Positions 27,101 to 38,432 of a stretch of 64,000 nucleotides of DNA are shown in pieces. The position numbers were made by a program, and so were the translations under genes. This DNA comes from Tubulanus polymorphus. Lineage: Eukaryota > Nemertea > Palaeonemertea > Tubulaniformes > Tubulanidae. Location: assembly GCF_964204645.1 (NCBI RefSeq), contig NC_134033.1, positions 14,448,155 to 14,512,154 on the forward strand, read 5' to 3'. Positions within the stretch are counted from its first letter, which is position 1. The number at the start of each line of letters is the position of its first letter. The notes under the pieces were generated by a model. It saw nothing but the letters and a program-made list of their open reading frames with translations, was not told the DNA's origin and did no database searches.

Positions 27101-28570
27101 ATCTTTAATCGGCTTATGCTTACCGATGAGGACGATTGTCACACCGAGACGTTTCAACACAGCCAATTCGTGCGAGCCTAAGTAATTATGTTTGACATCA
27201 CTGGTGAAAATAACGACATACTTGCGCGCGCCAGCTCTACCGTATCGCTTAAACATTACCCCTGCCTGGTTGTGTAATGAAGAAAGAAAATTGAGCGTAA
27301 AGGACTCGACAAGGCATATGGTCAAATATTCAAAATCATCTAGAACTGTTATGTATTTGTATAAATCTGTCTATTCAATAGTTCAATAATGTGTGTCATC
27401 ACACTTCTGATCTAAGAGGCAGAAAACAATGTAGTTTAATACAGCATTAGACAATCTCAACGTCATTTTGATTACAATAAGTTAAATCATCAGCGTGAAA
27501 GCTCCATTTCTTTGACTTTCACAATGCAGTTATGCCTCTTACTAAGGTATATACATATTTGTAATCCTTCCGATATATATGATGTCACGGTTCTGTGATA
27601 TACAGACCTGATAGAGACTCTCTTGAAGTCCGACCTGTTCAAATGGTGACGAACGCACGACGCACCATGCTGAAATCCGCTTAATAGCGCGGCGTAGGTC
27701 ACCCATACATCCGAACTCATTCATAGAGAATTCAACCTATAAAACATTTAAATTTCAACTAATAAGCAATCATATTTCGATCGGAAATTGAGGTGCAGCA
27801 GTTGACGATTAGTCCATAGGTTTCTCTGTCCCGATGACCTCACCCATACAGTGAGAGATATGGAAGTCACGAACGATGCTATGATTGGTTTAGCGATGGA
27901 AGTCAGATTTCCAGTTATTTTCAGTTTCACCTCATACTTACAGTAGGTTTGTAGGTGTATCTCATTACACCGATCCGCACGGTATCTTCATCTTCACCGG
28001 CGTTTACCGACTTCAACAGCGCGTTCGCCACATCCCGCAAGCTACCCGACATTCCCTGTGTCCCGCATCGAGCATCTTTTATAAACACTATATCTGCTTT
28101 GTAATCAGCCGGACAGCCATCTATTGATAAATAAGAAAATAATTTAGAAATGGAATAAGAATTGCATAAGCGTACGAAGTCAAACGAATAAAACATTTAG
28201 TGTTTGGAAGAGGCCCACCCTATATGCTGTCTTCGTATCGCATGGCTTTATCTAACATTCGCTGCTCTAGAAGGCAGTGACTACTGGAAAAGTGTGTTCG
28301 TTCATCTCTTAATACTGCGAAGAAACTAACCATAGACATCTACCATTCATTAAATAGGAAAAACAGAAAAATCAATGGATAGCTCATCTGTTATTAACAA
28401 TCAACTATTATTGTTGTACTGCACTGAATCTATGCTCTTATGGTTTACGTATTTTGTGGGCTATCGTAAAGATTATCTACGTCATTCGATCTAAACACTA
28501 ACTTACCATCGGCGATGATCAGTTGGTAATTCCAGACAACTGCCAACACGAAGAATAGTGTGGACGGCAT
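21137..28570 (-). CDS. Secreted VWA-domain protein with giant His-rich and Gly/Lys-rich repeats
   Basis: Coding exons (minus): 28570-28507, 28120-27942, 27736-27635, 27265-21137; phases agree and give about 2157 residues. Exon 1 is a signal peptide. A von Willebrand A domain follows (about 24-202: CPADYKADIVFI near its start, VEFS and LRRAIKRI in the middle, KYVVIFTSD later), but its metal site reads DARCG instead of DxSxS. Next come an aromatic/Pro-rich linker, a Pro/Lys-rich repeat region (about 350-600; KKPxGxKPQP-like), about 42 copies of a 22-residue His-rich unit starting GHHGHHPEKHMMPHK (about 640-1577), nine or ten copies of a 32-residue Gly/Lys unit containing KGYKIGGVKGLGYK (about 1670-1963), and a Gly/Ser/Trp-rich tail. 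High His suggests metal binding or pH-dependent cross-linking in an extracellular structural material (inference). An acceptor at 28589 and a donor at 28733 suggest a noncoding 5' exon. The exon 3 donor (27634) is the least certain border. Confidence 0.85.
21720..22600 (-). repeat. 96-bp coding tandem repeats (Gly/Lys unit)
   Basis: Nine to ten copies of a 96-bp unit, in frame in the VWA gene, encode a 32-residue Gly/Lys/Tyr-rich repeat. Units differ mainly at a few codons (GRKG/RRKG, GGGGS/SGGAS), suggesting recent homogenisation by unequal exchange. Confidence 0.9.
22880..25690 (-). repeat. 66-bp coding tandem repeats (His-rich unit), about 42 copies
   Basis: The 66-bp unit encodes 22 residues, roughly 40% His. 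Variants (PEKHMMPHK, PEKHMRPHK, PVKNMIPQK) recur in blocks, so higher-order duplications of several units took place; a block with the short unit KGHGHHPEKH occurs twice (about 23340 and 23720). Because 66 is divisible by 3, two antisense frames are also open over about 2.7-3 kb. Confidence 0.95.
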
Positions 28571-30452
28571 CGCTAGCCTGTGTCAAGGCTGAAATATATA
28601 TAATGCCCCTTTACATTAATTGTCATCGTCAAAAATGATTATCAATTAAAAGGATGATACGTAATATAAATGATAATGCATGTATGAAATGTAAAATTCA
28701 TACGTTTATGCTTCTTCGATCAAAAAAACTTACCTTTCGTCCACAGGTCTACAATAAAGAGACGTCTTTATGTCACTATTCGACCTGAATAGACCGGCGC
28801 TCATTTTATTTCGTGGTTTCTACTTGAGGTACGATGGGAGCATCTGTCGAAGGAACTTGAAATAGTTCGTGATTTGCTTTAGACATGAGTACGTGTTTTC
28901 ATTTTCGTACGCATCTCGACAAATATATATATATATATATATATAATACAATACATTAATTCTTTTAAGTCGTTTTTGCTTGAAAATTGTTAATTAATAT
29001 GTGGGGCGGGTTTCCCCGATCTAGCAGCTCTTAGCCACGGAATTACGACCGATTATAATGCGTATAAGGGCTATTAGAACGCACGCGCGCTGTGAATTCA
29101 AATTAGCCACAGAATTGAACGCAATATATTAACTAATTGCGTGAAACAAAAGACTTTCACGAAACTTCTCGCTATGTCGAAAACGTTATAAATCACTTCA
29201 ACAAATCGATTTCCCATTCTACATGACTTAAGCTTTATTCGTTGGCAAATCCACCGTAAAACGTGAAAATCCTACAACTGTAACTTAGGCTAACAGTTGA
29301 ACAGTTGATATGAAATAGGACACGAATCACTGTACAAATTACGGTAACTGACGTGTGTAGAAATAAGATCATTTCAAGGAGTGAAACCTTTGTTAAGGTT
29401 CACACAGAGGGATCGGAAAGAGTTACAATCGAAGCGGGTCAATAATATGTCTTTTCGAAAGGTTGCTGTTGTTTGCGAAATAAAATTTGAGCATTGAAAA
29501 TTATGTCAATCGGTGTTCTCGTCATTTGCCTCGTCATCTGATTGTTAGAAATCCGTCATCCGATCGATTTTATTTGATAAGGTTTTGAAGCGATAAACAA
29601 CGAAAAGATGAAAGATTTCGAAGTTTTAATTTGAACTGCTGGAATCATACGGTACCTAGATCAGCTTGCGCTGCTGATCCTAGTTGTCTAATTTCCTTCG
29701 ATTAAACTAAGCTCCGATGAACCACGCCGTTTCGATTTCCGTTTCATACATGAAAATGAAAGAAAAGTTTAATTAGTCTCCGAGCGCGGGGTTGATTGAT
29801 GTCAAACCTAGCGATTAGTTTGAGTTACCGGTCGTCCGTTTCAAATTACACGTGATTCACAATATTACAAATATCGCTTATACCCTAAATGTCAAGTAAA
29901 AATACAATGAAAATACAGTCGCGGATCCGGGAGGGGTCATTTGGGTGCAAGCACCCGGGAGAAAATTACTTCAGGTGCCTGGGCACCCCCTTAGGGAATT
30001 TGCCTAGGGATTCTTGATTATTTAGTTCAAGTTTTTCAACGCTACATTGCGAAATATACGTGCTATAATTTTGAATATTATTATGATTTAACAATGACGA
30101 AAAACACCTAGAATGCATGAAAGTAAGTAAGTAAGTAAGCCATCTCCACTTTGAAAACCTGCACCCAACCCTGAAATACCCCTAGTATTCTTGTTATGAA
30201 GTGTATACTTATTTTCAATACACTTTTATGAAAATCGCATTTAACTGAAAAAAACTAGTTTATTCCGAGATACAAACTCGGAATTAACGTCGGAAATTTT
30301 CGTAAAAATACATATGTCCCCAGGACGCTTCTGTAGACATCAATATATACTTTATTCGAGCGATCGCTTCTAACGGTGATATCATGATATTAATCTTCAT
30401 TCATTCGTCGTTTTAAGATTTCAGTAAATGTCTTCTTATACGTCTCATTTTC

Positions 30453-30520
30453 AGGACGCTCAGTTAGTTCATTTTCAATGTTTTAAGTCAAATTTAACTC
30501 GGAACTGTGGAACTGGGTCC
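30453..30520. mobile_element. CCCAGTTCCACAG-family MITE, partial
   Basis: Retains the shared interior (gttcattttcaatg, aactcgg) and one terminus, aactgtggaactgggtcc. The other end is degenerate. Confidence 0.5.
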
Positions 30521-30892
30521 ACATAGTATCAGGTATGAAGCAGTCGCTTCCGCAATTCAGTCTGATTTCGTATGAATTTTGTTATGTGATGACACTCGTC
30601 GATAAACCGCTTAAAGATCGAGGCTAACAACACGGCGCGCGATATACAATTATCCTTAAAACAATCAGCGCGACGATGCATCGATCATCTTTTTTTTCTC
30701 GCCGCAGAAAAGGCAGGCAGGCGACGACGATCTGAACCAATCGAAGCGACAGTAGGATTAGCGCCGATGAAGAGAAATAAGATTTGATTACAAGATCGGC
30801 GATAGCTTTTTCAGTTTTTAACGTCTGCTCTGTCACGCGATAATCAAACGCTTAAAGGTCTGTATGTATGTAAGTTTAGGCTAGAAAATGAT

Positions 30893-31077
30893 ACCCTGTC
30901 TCTTCGTCCGCTGATCCGTCTTAAAAATTGACCCGGCTGGCCACCTCTGTACAACATTTTTTTTAAATCTATATCATGCTAACCATAACATACCCGGCAG
31001 CTATAGAAATGAACTGATTACAAATTCTTTTGCTCTTTACAAAAGTGACCCGGTCGATTAGGAGAAACCAGGTATCA
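30893..31077. mobile_element. MITE of the GTTTCTC...GAGAAAC family, copy 2
   Basis: Starts gataccctgtctcttc and ends cggtcgattaggagaaacca, with internal gacccggctggccacct and cccggcagctatagaaatga shared with the other copies. Confidence 0.6.
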
Positions 31078-31242
31078 TTTTTAGCCTAATTTCCATGAAT
31101 AATACGTTTACAAGGATTTAAAGGAATGGGCTGAGCTTGTGGGACGAATGATACAGTAGGTCCTAGCCCACGAATGAGAAACTTCGGCTGTAAACTGTTT
31201 TACTTAGAAGTTGACACCAATTAAGTGACCATTCAGAAGAGC

Positions 31243-31857
31243 TTAAGAAAAAATCAGAGATCGAGAGAGACGTGTGTCTTTGGGTTTTATATCCATGTAG
31301 ACTTTGTTATCGTAACATCTAAAGCAATAACCAGGAATTATCAATACTGACCGTGATGACCAGTACGCAGGACTTTCTTGATTGATCAGGACGTCACGTG
31401 TCCTGAGCAATCGTCTTACGGAACAGTAATCTCCATAGATTGAAAAAAAGTTTTCTGTTTTGTTCGATATATTGGTACTTAACAAGAAATTAATCCAATA
31501 AAACATATATGAATAACGTAAAAATCATAAAAAACATTTTTTCTCTAAATCTCTGACTCGTTCTTAAACACTTTCGAGTTGTGGCAAAAATTCCGAATGC
31601 ACTTATTTTATTCGATCAATTTTCGATGAAGCCGATTCATACGAACTTGTCTAACAGTCGTGTCTGGTAAATGCGTTCGACGGGTTCTAAACGATATTTC
31701 TGAAAGGAAACATACTTGCTGCATCCTTCAACCCTTCAACCGGCACGTACTTATCGAGCATTTTATCAGAGCACATCGGGGATGGTCCCTGCCGAACGCC
31801 GTCGCCAATTAGTAGTTGTAAAAAAGAAGTAACAATTAATTTTCTTGAAGCGACCAT
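31243..31857 (-). CDS. Putative small secreted protein, two exons
   Basis: Exons 31857-31716 and 31430-31243 (minus) join in phase 1 to give 109 residues. The start chosen (MVASRK) gives a hydrophobic stretch LIVTSFLQLLIG followed by polar residues, an acceptable signal peptide; an upstream in-frame ATG at 31941 would lengthen it. The mature part has only a few Cys (PMCSDK, NYCSVRR, GYCFRCYD) and a basic C-terminus. The donor is gtatgt and the acceptor follows a T-rich tract. I do not recognise the family; a peptide hormone or cytokine-like molecule is possible but not shown. Confidence 0.5.
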
Positions 31858-32927
31858 GAGCAGAAGATTCCCGATAGATGTCTCTGCTAAAATGATTAAA
31901 TGTTGTCCGAGAATAACGATAGATGTCGCTGATGATCGCATGGTTCTCGTAACAGCTCCCTCAGATACCTCTTCTAAATACCGGATTCCCTTCTCGAGTG
32001 CAGGATTCTTATCTTAATTTGCACATAAACGCCAGTATCTGTAAAGCCTAGCGTGCATCGGAATAGCCACTGATCGTATCCGCTATCCACTATCCAATAT
32101 CCAATATCCCGGTATCGCATTTGAGATTTTCAGGACTTTCCAGAAGTGATATGTTGTGCCATGAAATGGGCGATGAGTTTCATGTGCTCCTGAAATGTAA
32201 TTAATATTCTGATTTGCGCCAGAAACATATACCAAAGTTTGATTGGCAGTGGCCAAACGTTATCAAGTCCAGGACATTGCTTAATTAAAGAAAAAGTATC
32301 CTTATTTTTGAAGTTAATTTTGCAAGCTAGAAAAATGATGCAGAACTATCTTCTACAAACTAGCGCAGACATTTATATATTTCCTCATTTTCTTGTAATG
32401 AAAATACGGGATAAAGTTGAAATGCTGACTTTTACAATAAATAGCCACTCGCTAGTGAGTGAGTGCTCTGCAAACATCGAAACATCGAAAAACTGGTGTA
32501 AACCGGCAATTGCATGGCTCCGAGCTTCGTGCTTCGTGGGGGCCAAGCAAAAACCAGAAGGCCAGAAGAACACATTCAAGCAGCTGATTGCATCCAGCCA
32601 GTTCCTCTCATGCGCCGAAAACTGCCTTGCAACTTGTTGTCTCCGGTTAGCTTAAACGCAGGTCAACTCCACCGAGTGAGGAAAATAAAGAAAAAAGACA
32701 ATTACTCCGGTTTAACCTACAGAGCGTTTATCGATTTATTGTCATACTCGTTTAAAGTCGAATTCTCATTCGAAATAGCGTCAAATTTTTATATATCATC
32801 AGATTGTATGTGAAATTACATGAAGTTTTATTCAAAAGGTTGACTTTGATAAATCTTGGTTACTATACGTTCGGCTTATCAAATTGAACGGTAAGCGTGT
32901 GTTCCGAGGCATCTAGTAAATTCGCTT

Positions 32928-33502
32928 TTACTTCCGTTTAGCTGCTTCTGCCTTTCGTCTTTCAATCTCTTCTTTTTCCGCTTTGCCTACAGATACGTAG
33001 AAAGAACAAATATTTCGATATTTTTACCACATCAAGTCGGGCATGATTCCTATCGATGGGTCTCTACATTCAGTGAAGGATTCATTTTCTATCTAATTGT
33101 GGGTGTAAGATTAGGATTGTTCGACATACATAATTTTCCTCATATTTCCTTCTGGCATTTTCCCCTGGCATTTTTACCTATGGCGTGAATTTTCCTTTGG
33201 CATTTTTACCTCTCGCATTTTTACTTCTGGCATTATTGCCTATGGCATTTTTACCTCTGGATTCACAGGGTCCAGTTCCACCGTTCTGAGTTATATGACT
33301 TTTAACTCAGAGTTAACTTGAACTCACAGCTGTGGAACTGGATCCAGTTGATTTTGTTGTATATCATAGTTTTAAACTTACTCAGCGGCTTATCCGCGCG
33401 ATAAACGTCACTTGCCGGTTGTGACGTCATTCCAACTGCCATAGTAAGAGCGGTGCCATCTTGCGGTGGTCTTTGATCGGGCTGTTCTTGTTTTTCAGAC
33501 AT
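32928..33502 (-). CDS. Tiny K/E-tailed protein, member of the small-gene cluster (two exons)
   Basis: Exons 33502-33382 and 32986-32928 (minus), phase 1, encode 59 residues from MSEKQEQ; an in-frame ATG at 33532 would add ten, but it lies too close to the TATA-like box at about 33545-33552. Exon 1 ends SDVYRADKPL and the split Ser; exon 2 reads AEKEEIERRK and ends in a basic helix, AAKRK. The same junction (IYRTSKPL, then TEAEKELIRQQ) occurs in the plus-strand gene at 50.7 kb, so the two are homologous. There is no signal peptide, so it is probably intracellular. A perfect palindromic double octamer lies upstream. Function unknown. Confidence 0.65.
33140..33258. repeat. Minisatellite of ggcatttttacct-type units
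   Basis: Seven or so imperfect copies of a 17-19-bp unit (ggcatttttacctctgg and variants). Confidence 0.75.
33269..33346. mobile_element. CCCAGTTCCACAG-family MITE
   Basis: Termini ggtccagttccac and gtggaactggatcc are inverted, and the interior has inverted ttaactcagagttaact. It lies in the intron of the 32.9-33.5 kb gene. Confidence 0.65.
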
Positions 33503-33544
33503 CGGTGTATCGACTGGCGATTCGAAAGACAAAAAAGGCGTATT

Positions 33545-33587
33545 GTATATACAGAATAGTATGCGATTGCGATTTGCATATGCAAAT
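33545..33587 (-). promoter_or_regulatory. Double octamer plus TATA-like box
   Basis: ATTTGCATATGCAAAT at 33572-33587 is two POU octamers fused into a perfect 16-bp palindrome. About 20 bp closer to the gene is tgtatatac (33545-33552). The same octamer/TATA order precedes the other cluster members. Confidence 0.6.
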
Positions 33588-33930
33588 GAGCCAGCATACG
33601 ACCATATTCAACAGTTATCGATCAGGAAATTCACCAAAAAATGAAAACACAAATAAATCTTAATCTTCCTAATATTATTTTCAGATGTTAGAATAAACTA
33701 CGCATTAATCAATTAAACAGGAGTGTTATTTCTGATTATTCAACAATAAATCTAAATCGTTAATTGGAGAATATGTTGATTTAAAGGCATGGACAATTTT
33801 CAAATGAGATATCTATGTTCATTTTCACCGGATCAATGCGTTACATTAATGTAAGCCATAACGATATGAATACAACAGTAAATATTCAGTCGACATTGTA
33901 AAAAAACATCAAAATTATATTTATACTTCC

Positions 33931-34022
33931 GGATCCAGTTCCACAGTTGTGAGTCAGAGTTAATTCTGAGTTAAAATCAGTTCATTTTCAATGACTTAAC
34001 TCATAGCTGTGGAACTGGGTCC
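33931..34022. mobile_element. CCCAGTTCCACAG-family MITE
   Basis: Termini ggatccagttccacag and ctgtggaactgggtcc are inverted. The interior gagttaattctgagttaa is palindromic and followed by attttcaatga, the family hallmark. Confidence 0.7.
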
Positions 34023-35249
34023 TGGCGATCTATTCACATAAGTATTTCAGGTCGCACAATGATTAGGTAAAACGGGATAGTGAAACGTTCTCACGGATTT
34101 CTATTCAGTCGATAGATTATACATTTTCTTTCGCATGTTATCGATTTACAATTTTTATCTCGATAGCAAATACGCACCAGGCGTCTATTTGCATAACAAG
34201 GGTCTCTAGTGTTCTGTGAATTATTTTGCGCTCATTTTCACCGAACGTGTCGGAACACGGCTAAATGTTATGACTGCGAGTAGGGCGTTTATATGTGCGC
34301 GATAGTGACGCGGCGAACCGCACCACTAAAACTCAGTACTACTTCGTATGGAAACTTGCACTTTCTGGTTTACATTCCCCGAAGAGACTATAACCCTGTA
34401 ACTACCATATGTTTCAATGCAACATCGGATAGTTTTAACTCGTGCAATCGTGTCGTAGTTGTGCGCATTCGTATTTGCGATAGTTTCTTGGAATTTAATT
34501 CATTCGTAAACAAGTAAGTTCATTTCTTTTTTTTGTATCATAGGGCAGCCCTGAAGGTCGTATGACATAATAAAGCCGTAAACTTCGGTTTTCACGCAAG
34601 TCAGCCATTTTGTGTAACAGGTGTTGACGAATTTAGAGCACGAAGAAACTTTTTACGTTAGTTTAATTAATTTCTGGTCCTGAAACAGAATTCATACATA
34701 ATTTATGGCTCACCTGCTGTTTCCGATATGGCTGTCGTTCGGTTAAGTTTTGATCGTGGCAATGTCGGCTCGTGACGTGGACCCTTCAAATCTAGGACAC
34801 ATTAATATCACGTGATGCAAAAATTCCAGACTACAACAGTTTCATATTGCGAAATAATATCCGAAACGAACTAAACAGAACAAAGGATTTTGATATGAAG
34901 AATTATTTCATCATTTTAATTTCAATTTCCTTAGTTATTTCTACCATTCAAGCGGTTACAGTGATTATTTATTACTATATCAAATTTAACAAAATTATTG
35001 GAAACTATCGGGCACTAGAAAATCGTCACAACCGACGGATAGTTCGTTGTATCCAGGAAAGAAATGTCTTGAACTTTTTAATTTGGTTTAAATTCTGAGA
35101 TTGTTATATCCAATCGTCGTATACAAGTTCTTCGTTGCAATGTTTAAGTATAGGAATCCTTGTGGAATCACTCCATAAAAATCAAAACTTCATATCATTT
35201 TTCACTAAATCCAACACCAACTATCGTGGACGTGCTTTCATTTCGCTTA
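34023..35249. other. Gap between cluster genes
   Basis: Holds an isolated octamer ATTTGCAT at 34193-34200 without a recognised gene next to it, and from about 34840 a copy of the duplicated spacer block (gaaac...aaacagaacaaa...gatatgaag) that also occurs near 36480, 38090, 40070 and 43950. The small open frames here match this spacer and look noncoding. Confidence 0.45.
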
Positions 35250-35926
35250 TCTGAAAATACAGTTATGAAAATTAATCAAATGCAGTTGAATCTTGAAACT
35301 ACAAAAAACTCTACTTGGTGCAGGGAAAATATCATCGTTCGCAAAATAACATTAATCCCAATTTTTCCACTAAGGCATATTATTTCTAGACGATAAGGTT
35401 TAGATCAGTTTTTTTTTTGTTTCGGCTCCTAGAATGATATCACGATGCAATCTCGGATATATCTATCTATAACTTCGTTCGTAAATCGAATGAATGAAAA
35501 GGCAGCGGTAATCTCCTAACGAGGTAAAAATGTAACTTCGCTTTAAACGACATTGTCTTTTTAAGGTAGCAAAATATTTCGAATTATCAGTACGACATTG
35601 TTTGATACGGATGAAATCTTCTGAAAGAGCTATCTAGATAAAAAGTGCACCCACCAACGACGATTTGCATCAAAACCGGGAATATTTGAATCTTTAATCC
35701 CTACATTGTAACCGCGGATTCTTCCGCAGAAACAGGTGACGATCAGAATGTTTCGTTGACGGTAGTACCAGTCAAGACTTCCATACGAACATTGTGGCGA
35801 ATGTTCTTCGTCGATGTCGTTCCGATACAACCAACAGTAACATGCTCTGTAAAAACGTCCACCTTTCTGCCAATAATGGCATGCATCGTGGTAATGGTCT
35901 TCGCGTCGATAGCCGGTGGGTAACAT
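35250..35926 (-). CDS. Small Cys-rich cluster protein with tail lost at the splice junction
   Basis: Exon 1 (35926-35655, 272 nt) is the same length as exon 1 of its neighbour at 37.5 kb. It encodes MLPTGYRREDHYHDAC at the start, a Cys-rich middle (YRACYCW, VTCFCGRIRG) and the family motif KDSNIPGFDANRR. The donor is gtgggt. The homologous exon 2 begins at 35250, but the codon formed across the junction is TGA, and further stops follow in the remnant that still shows the DSWC core. The product would be 90 residues without the CaaX tail of its paralogue. No signal peptide. Function unknown; CxC pairs could bind metal. Confidence 0.6.
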
Positions 35927-35997
35927 TTTCGTAAAATCGGTGACAATATTTGCTCAAAGAAACTTCTTGAATGCAATTCCAAGTTTCCCACTTGGCA

Positions 35998-36042
35998 ATT
36001 TATAGTCAACACAAAAGAAAGAAGACGTGTCTTTATTTGCAT
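35998..36042 (-). promoter_or_regulatory. TATA box and POU octamer of the 35.9 kb gene
   Basis: TATAAAT reads at 36004-35998 on the minus strand, 72 bp before the ATG, with ATTTGCAT at 36035-36042. The layout is the same, nearly base for base, in front of the 37.5 kb gene. Confidence 0.7.
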
Positions 36043-36857
36043 ATTGCGTACTCACGCCCTTTTCAGTTATTCTTAGTTCGGCGGAAAACCCTTCGTTTTC
36101 TTGCGCAAAGCTTTATTAAAGCGAGAAAATTTTGACAATAATTCGTTCTAAAAAATACTTTAAGAAATTTTCACGATTCGTAGTTTTAAAAATCATCGTC
36201 TATCTTCGACAATTGTATCGAATTAATTTTCAATATGATATTTCATGCGATCTTCAATTTTTATTCGTCAAAAAACATAACATTTATAGTCACCGTTCTC
36301 AAAATTCCCAGTTCTTCTCAATGACTAATTTTAATATGATATTTCGTGTGATCTTTAATCTTGATTCGTCAAAGAATCATAAAATCTGTCGCCGTTCCCA
36401 GTTCCTCTCACCAAAGACGACATTGACTTCAGAAATGGGAATAATCACGTCAGCGGATTCCTGCACAATAGCATTTCATAGCCAAGATCCGAAACAAACA
36501 AAACAGAACAAAACCCTTCGATATAAAGAGTTAATTCATCACTTTAATCTGATTTCAATTTTCTTCGTTATTTCACTACACATTTTAAGCAATAACATTG
36601 ATTCTTTATTACGATATTAAGCTATTAAGATAAAATTACTAGAGAAACTATGGGACATTAGAAAATCTGTTCCTTATAACCGATAGTTCGTCGTATCCGG
36701 AAAAGAATTGTCTGGAACTTTAAATTCTAAGCTTGTTGTATCAGATTAATCGTTATGTCCAATAAGCATCCACGGCAAGTTCTTCATTACAATTCGAAAG
36801 TATCGGAATCCTAGTAGAATCACTCCATAAGAATAAAAATATTAATATCAGAATTGT
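36043..36857. other. Duplicated spacer between cluster genes
   Basis: Contains blocks that recur between other members: ttagttcggcggaaaaccc next to the promoter, the aaacagaacaaaaccc spacer block near 36500, and the 3' flank (cgatagttcgtcgtatcc, ggaatccta) at 36690-36830. No coding gene is seen; these repeats mark the units of tandem duplication. Confidence 0.5.
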
Positions 36858-37552
36858 TCACAAAATCCGACACCAACTATCATCGTCGTTCCTTCTTTCC
36901 GCTTCTCTGAAAATATATTTATGAAAATAATTAGATACAGTTGACTCTTGAAACTGCCAGGAAATCTATTTGGGTGGGCGAAAATATTAGTGTTCTCGGA
37001 CATTATTCCGCACTTTCCTCTAATGTATACCATTTCCACATGAGAATTTCCTCTGGATTCCATTTATAAATTTGTTTATAAAATAAATGTGGCGGGATCA
37101 CCAAAAAGACAGTACAGATGCAACTGCGCTCTAAACTAAATCGTCGTTAAAGTTTCGACAATAATTCTAACCATCAATAAAGCATAGTTCGACACGGTTG
37201 AAAAACATTTGGCAAAATTGTGTCGATTGTTTCGATTTATTTAAACTATCAACGTTCTATCAGCTCCCAGCATCACTCACCTATTACGGCATACATCTAT
37301 GTTGGGCAGATTTGATTCCCTATGCTGATGGTAATGACCACGGATCCGTCCACAGTAACAGGTGACGATGAGACGATATTTACCTTCATGGATGTAGTAT
37401 TTTCCATGCAAACATTTTGGGCCGTGTTTCTCGCGATTCACAATTTCACGCGAAGAATCGCAACAGCATTTTCTGTAAAAATACTTGCATTGTCTCCAAT
37501 AACGGCATCGATTATTATAATGCTCCTCGCGTCGAGAACCGGTGGCAGACAT
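36858..37552 (-). CDS. Small Cys-rich protein with C-terminal CaaX-like motif
   Basis: Exons 37552-37281 and 36906-36858 (minus), phase 2, give 106 residues. It starts MSATGSRREEHYNNRC, continues with a run of aromatic, basic and Cys residues (YFYRKCCCD), then VTCYCGRIRG and the motif RESNLPNIDVCR. Exon 2 encodes EAERRNDDDSWCRIL and a stop: the last four residues, CRIL, fit a CaaX box with terminal Leu, the form usually geranylgeranylated. No signal peptide, so the protein may be cytosolic and lipid-anchored (inference). Close paralogue of the 35.9 kb gene. Family not recognised. Confidence 0.68.
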
Positions 37553-37624
37553 TTTTCGTAAAATCAGTGGTAAGATTTGCTACAAGAAACTTCTCGAATG
37601 CAACTCCGAGTGTCCCGCCTGGCA

Positions 37625-37665
37625 ATTTATAGTCAACACGAAACACGACGTGTCCTTATTTGCAT
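37625..37665 (-). promoter_or_regulatory. TATA box and POU octamer of the 37.5 kb gene
   Basis: TATAAAT at 37631-37625 (minus) and ATTTGCAT at 37658-37665, spaced as in the 35.9 kb paralogue. Confidence 0.7.
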
Positions 37666-38432
37666 ATTGCGCCCTTTCAGTTATTCTTAGGTCGGTGGAA
37701 AAACCCTCGATTTCTTACGCAACTTTTTTATGAAAAAGCGAGAGAATTTTGACAATAATTCCTTTAAAAAAATACTTTTAGAAATTTCTGCGATTTGTAG
37801 ATTTAAATCATCGTCTATCCTCGAAAGATTGTATCGAATTAATTTCATTCAATCAATTCTAGTATGATATTTCATGTCATCTTTAATCTTAATTCGTCAA
37901 AAAACATTACATTTATAGTGACCGTTCTCAAAATTCCCAGTTCCTCTCAATGACTGGGATATACATCAAAAATGGGAGTATTTGACGTCCCCTGTCGTAT
38001 TATTGCTACTGTTGCTACTTTGACTAGATTTTTTTTTTACAATCATTATTCGAATTCCTTGCGCTCAACACAAAAACAGTTTCAGATTTCGAAATGGATC
38101 AGAAACGACAAACAAACCACCAAAGAAATACTTTTAAGCCTTAAATTAAGTATTAATAGATAATTTTATTCTTTTCTTCTCTTAAACTATTTCAGTGGAA
38201 CCTCGTTACATTGAATTCCAGTGCAGAAAAAAATCTGTGCTTTTTAAGTGATTATTCGTCGATAGTTCGTCGCATTCGGTATGGAATTAACTAAATTTTC
38301 TATCTTGGGATGAAGTCGTATGGCCGTAATGTCCGATAAATCGTTTTATTCAATAGTTATATGCAATATTTATATCCAAGTTCGTCAAAAGTAGGTTTCA
38401 CTGTAGAATTAGAGAGAATACATCGGAATTCC
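37666..38432. other. Duplicated spacer between cluster genes
   Basis: Carries the recurrent spacer words (cctgtcgtattattgctact, acaatcattattcgaattcc, cgatagttcgtcgcattc, gtttcactgtagaatt) also present near 39980, 40810, 43850 and 44110. No coding gene is seen. Confidence 0.5.

Larger units (their letters stand above)
28734..31242. other. Intergenic region between the His-rich gene and the small secreted gene
   Basis: Contains a (TA)n tract at about 28920-28945, a repeat-like block with paired gcacccggg/cctgggcacc words at about 29930-30000, a short (GTAA)n at 30124-30140, a CCCAGTTCCACAG-family remnant at 30453-30520 and a GTTTCTC-family MITE at 30893-31077. No coding gene is recognised. Confidence 0.4.

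Noticed and set aside
34293-34517. 74-codon plus-strand frame followed by a gtaagt donor, with an octamer upstream
   Set aside because: Could be a first exon, but no matching acceptor exon with family similarity was found downstream; left as unexplained.
34847-35098. 83-codon plus-strand frame with a hydrophobic stretch
   Set aside because: Falls in a spacer block duplicated several times in the cluster; the frame is not kept in the other copies.
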